Source of the DNA: Thermoleophilia bacterium
GTDB taxonomy: Bacteria; Actinomycetota; Thermoleophilia; Gaiellales; Gaiellaceae
Assembly: GCA_025936595.1 (NCBI GenBank)
Contig: JAICTB010000106.1
Location: forward strand, 1-7,767
Length of the DNA: 7,767 nucleotides
Direction: 5' to 3'
Shown: piece after piece, positions 6,125 through 7,767 of the stretch
How positions within the stretch are numbered: the stretch's first letter is position 1
Layout of the letters: every line of letters begins with the position of its first letter
Translations under genes and position numbers: made by a program
The notes under the pieces: generated by a model
Told to the model about the DNA's origin: nothing
The model's input: only the letters and a program-made list of their open reading frames with translations
The model's database searches: none

Positions 6125-6562
6125 CTAGAACTTCTTGACGAAGCGCAGCGCCGAGCCGCCTTCCACGCGCTCGCGAATCTCGAACTCGTCGACGAGCGCC
6201 CTGATGATCGCGATGCCGAGCCCGCCTTCCGACATGGCCGCCCCGTTCAGCTCCAGGCTCACCTCGGGCGGCGCGTCGAAGCCCTCGCCTTCGTCTGCGA
6301 CCTCCACGACGAGCCTGTCCGCGTGCAGCTCGTAGAGGATCTCGACACAACCTTCCCCGCCGTCGTAGGCATGCCGGACCGAGTTGGTGCACGCCTCGGT
6401 GAGCGCGAGCTTGAGGTCTCCGAGCGCCTCCGGCGCCATCGGCTCGGTGCGCAGCCGCGCGATCCCCGTCAGCGCGAGCCGGCCGAGCGTGATGTATTCC
6501 GGCTTCGCAGGGATCGTCAGCCTGATGGCATGGAGGTGTCCGGTGCCGTTGGCGCTCGTCAT
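6125..6562 (-). CDS. RsbW-like anti-sigma factor / serine protein kinase (HATPase_c_2)
   Basis: A 145-residue single-domain GHKL ATPase of the RsbW/SpoIIAB type. Known members bind a SigB/SigF-family sigma factor and inhibit it, and phosphorylate an anti-anti-sigma protein on serine to control release. Visible motifs: N-box LTEACTNSVRHAY at about 54-66 (Glu57, Asn60), G1 box VADEGEGFD at 88-96, G2 box EGGLGIAII at 112-120, and a C-terminal GGSALRFVK strand. Length is typical. The ATG at 6562 has no good Shine-Dalgarno but sits just downstream of a stress-type promoter. No cognate sigma factor or STAS-domain antagonist is present in the window, so its partner must be encoded elsewhere. Domain call is secure. 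Whether it is a true anti-sigma factor or another small HATPase_c_2 regulator cannot be decided from sequence alone. Confidence 0.88.
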   Translation of the reverse strand: MTSANGTGHLHAIRLTIPAKPEYITLGRLALTGIARLRTEPMAPEALGDLKLALTEACTNSVRHAYDGGEGCVEILYELHADRLVVEVADEGEGFDAPPEVSLELNGAAMSEGGLGIAIIRALVDEFEIRERVEGGSALRFVKKF

Positions 6563-6572
6563 CTCATGTCAG

Positions 6573-6597
6573 TTTCCCACGAATTCGGAAGCTAAAC
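6573..6597 (-). promoter_or_regulatory. Candidate SigB/SigF-type promoter for the rsbW-like gene
   Basis: Reading the minus strand, GTTTAG (6597-6592) is followed after 13 bases by GGGAAA (6578-6573). This closely resembles the general-stress sigma factor consensus GTTTAA-N12-15-GGGWAW known for SigB of Bacillus and, with small variations, SigF-type factors of actinobacteria. It lies just before a gene for an RsbW-like anti-sigma factor, the class of gene often autoregulated from such promoters. Transcription would be expected to begin about 6-9 bases after the -10 element, around 6567-6564, almost on the ATG at 6562. The mRNA would then be leaderless or nearly so, which agrees with the lack of a clear Shine-Dalgarno sequence. 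The match is by eye and unscored. Confidence 0.55.
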
Positions 6598-6608
6598 CTG
6601 CCGAATTC
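6581..6608. repeat. Perfect 8-bp inverted repeat, possible operator
   Basis: GAATTCGG at 6581-6588 and CCGAATTC at 6601-6608 are exact reverse complements separated by 12 bases, so the arm centres are 20 bases apart, about two helical turns. The arms do not extend further. On the minus strand they flank the candidate -35 element (6597-6592), with the downstream arm inside the promoter spacer. A dimeric regulator bound here would block or modulate the promoter. With a 12-base loop and no U-run it does not look like a terminator. Each arm contains the self-palindrome GAATTC, so chance is a real alternative. Confidence 0.4.
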
Positions 6609-6669
6609 TGTGCGAAGAAATCGTAGCTCCCGAGAGGTTCCCTCCGAAGCCGTTTCCTAACCCGCCCCA

Positions 6670-7767
6670 TCAACCAGTGGCGCGGCGCTCGTCCAGCGTG
6701 ACGCTGACGACGCGCCGGGCCGTCCCGCGGATGACGGTGAACCGCGCCCGCTCCCCGGGCAGGAGGCGCTCGGAGACGATCCGCACGACGTCGCCCGCGT
6801 TCCGCACCGTCACGCCGTCGATCGCGACGATCGCGTCGCCGCCGGTCTTTACGCCCTGCCCCTCGAAGACGGCGTTCCGGGTCCCGGCCTTCAGGCCCGC
6901 CCGGGCGGCGGCGCTGCCCGGCTGGACGACGTCGATCAAGGCGCCCTGCTTCGCTGCGTAGCCGAACTTCCGGGCGATCGACGGTGTCAGGTCTTCCGTC
7001 GTGATCCCGACGTAGGCGTAGCGGACGACGCCGTTTTGAAGCAGCTGCTGCATGGAACGGCGGGCCGAATCGATCGGGACGGCGAAGCCGACGCCCTCGA
7101 ACCCGGAGCCGTTGCCGCTCGAACGGATCTGCGCGTTGATGCCGACGACGCGGCCGCGGGCGTCGAAGAGCGGCCCGCCCGAGTTGCCATGGTTGATCGG
7201 CGCGTCGGTCTGGATCGCATCGACGATGTCGAAGCGGGTCGTCAGTGAAGGAATGGCGCGATGGACCGCTGAGACGACGCCGACGGAGAGGGAGTCGGTG
7301 TTCCCGAAGGGGCTGCCGATCGCCGCGACCGGCTCGCCGACGACGACCCTGCCGGAGACGCCGAGGGGCACCGGGTCGAGGGTGTGCTGGGCCCGGTCGA
7401 CGCGAATCACGCCGACGTCGTCGAAGAGGTCGTAGCCGACGATCTTCGCCGGCACCCGGTCGCCGTCCGAGAACTCGACATAGACGGTGTGCGCCGGCGT
7501 GGCCGAGCCGAGCCGGCCGTCCCCCGCGGTCGTGATCACATGGGCGTTCGTCAGGATCAGTCCGGAGGCGCTCACGACGAAGCCGGAGCCCTGGCCCGCA
7601 CTGGCGTTCGGGGAGCCTGCGGAGTCGAAGTAGGAGACGATCGTGACGACGCCGGCCGAGCGCTGCCGGTAGATCTGCGCGGGCTGGAAGCCGTTCCCGG
7701 CAAGCGGCTTGGCGACGAGCACCGGCCCCGTCGCGTCGCCCGCCGTCGGCGCGGGCTGCGGGACGAG
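6670..7767 (-). CDS. HtrA/DegP-family trypsin-like serine protease with PDZ domain (5' end off window)
   Basis: Serine endoprotease of the S1C (HtrA/DegP) family, expected to act outside the cytoplasmic membrane on misfolded proteins. The frame is open to the right edge, so the start and probable N-terminal membrane anchor lie beyond it; 365 residues are visible. The visible part starts with a Pro/Ala-rich linker. The chymotrypsin-like fold follows, with all three catalytic residues (numbering from the first visible residue): His76 in TNAHVIT, Asp117 in DDVGVIRVD and Ser196 in GNSGGPLFD. A PDZ domain covers about residues 247-360, with GALIDVVQPGSAAARAGLKAG and a second IVAIDG motif separated by an inserted loop. 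A GTG at 7722 is the first in-window start-like codon, but it sits inside the linker and is unlikely to be the true start. The gene ends 107 bases before the rsbW-like gene, and I see no convincing terminator between them. Family is secure; exact orthology (HtrA, DegS-like or PepD-like) is not. Confidence 0.93.
   Translation of the reverse strand, partial: LVPQPAPTAGDATGPVLVAKPLAGNGFQPAQIYRQRSAGVVTIVSYFDSAGSPNASAGQGSGFVVSASGLILTNAHVITTAGDGRLGSATPAHTVYVEFSDGDRVPAKIVGYDLFDDVGVIRVDRAQHTLDPVPLGVSGRVVVGEPVAAIGSPFGNTDSLSVGVVSAVHRAIPSLTTRFDIVDAIQTDAPINHGNSGGPLFDARGRVVGINAQIRSSGNGSGFEGVGFAVPIDSARRSMQQLLQNGVVRYAYVGITTEDLTPSIARKFGYAAKQGALIDVVQPGSAAARAGLKAGTRNAVFEGQGVKTGGDAIVAIDGVTVRNAGDVVRIVSERLLPGERARFTVIRGTARRVVSVTLDERRATG

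Noticed and set aside
6559..6567. Alternative ATG at 6567 just upstream of the rsbW-like start
   Set aside because: It opens ATG-AGA-TGA, a two-codon frame ending at once. It could affect initiation but is not a gene start.
5450..6595. Plus-strand open frame of 381 codons over otsA and the rsbW-like gene
   Set aside because: Antisense to two genes with intact catalytic motifs; no family features in its own translation.
6634..6644. Possible terminator hairpin after the protease gene (GAGG/CCTC, 3-base loop)
   Set aside because: Only four base pairs and no T-run directly after it on the minus strand; too weak to call.
7720..7722. GTG at 7722 as the start of the protease
   Set aside because: The frame stays open to the window edge and the GTG lies within a linker. 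A protein of this family needs an export signal or membrane anchor upstream.

Overview
The window is gene-dense, GC-rich DNA in which every supported gene lies on the minus strand, so transcription runs from right to left. The codon bias (long spurious antisense reading frames), frequent GTG/TTG starts, an RsbW-type anti-sigma kinase, an actinobacterial-style GT20 enzyme and a Ccm-type haem export set suggest a high-GC actinobacterium. A deep-branching, Thermoleophilia/Gaiellales-like lineage is my inference from overall gene flavour and is not proven here.

Layout in transcription order. (1) 7767-6670: most of a trypsin-like HtrA/DegP-family protease with a C-terminal PDZ domain; its N-terminus is off the window. 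(2) 6669-6563: the only real intergenic gap (107 bases), with relatively AT-rich stretches. It carries a candidate SigB/SigF-type promoter and a perfect 8-bp inverted repeat. (3) 6562-4781: an RsbW-like serine kinase/anti-sigma factor, then a GT20 trehalose-6-phosphate-synthase-like gene that starts two codons after the kinase stop and in the same frame. (4) 4764-3851: moaC and a mogA/moaB-type gene for molybdenum cofactor. (5) 3843-2276: a UbiA-family prenyltransferase (probably menaquinone synthesis, MqnP-like) and a DUF1932-type NAD(P)-binding dehydrogenase. (6) 2279-1: ccmA, ccmB, ccmC, a small ccmD-like gene, and the start of a CcsA-like cytochrome c assembly gene cut by the left edge.

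From 6562 to 1 the ten genes are separated by at most 31 bases, and four junctions use the same 4-base GTGA stop/start overlap. Long co-transcription is therefore plausible, although internal promoters cannot be excluded. The last eight genes share a theme of respiratory cofactor supply: molybdopterin, quinone, and haem delivery to c-type cytochromes. The first two look like a stress-response pair (anti-sigma regulator plus compatible-solute synthesis), which fits the stress-sigma-like promoter in front of them.

I see no mobile element, CRISPR array, tRNA or rRNA. The window reads as an ordinary chromosomal housekeeping region. The points most worth following are the stress-type promoter with its near-leaderless start, the in-frame kinase/TAG/GT20 junction, and the combination of System I CcmABCD with a System II-like CcsA protein.
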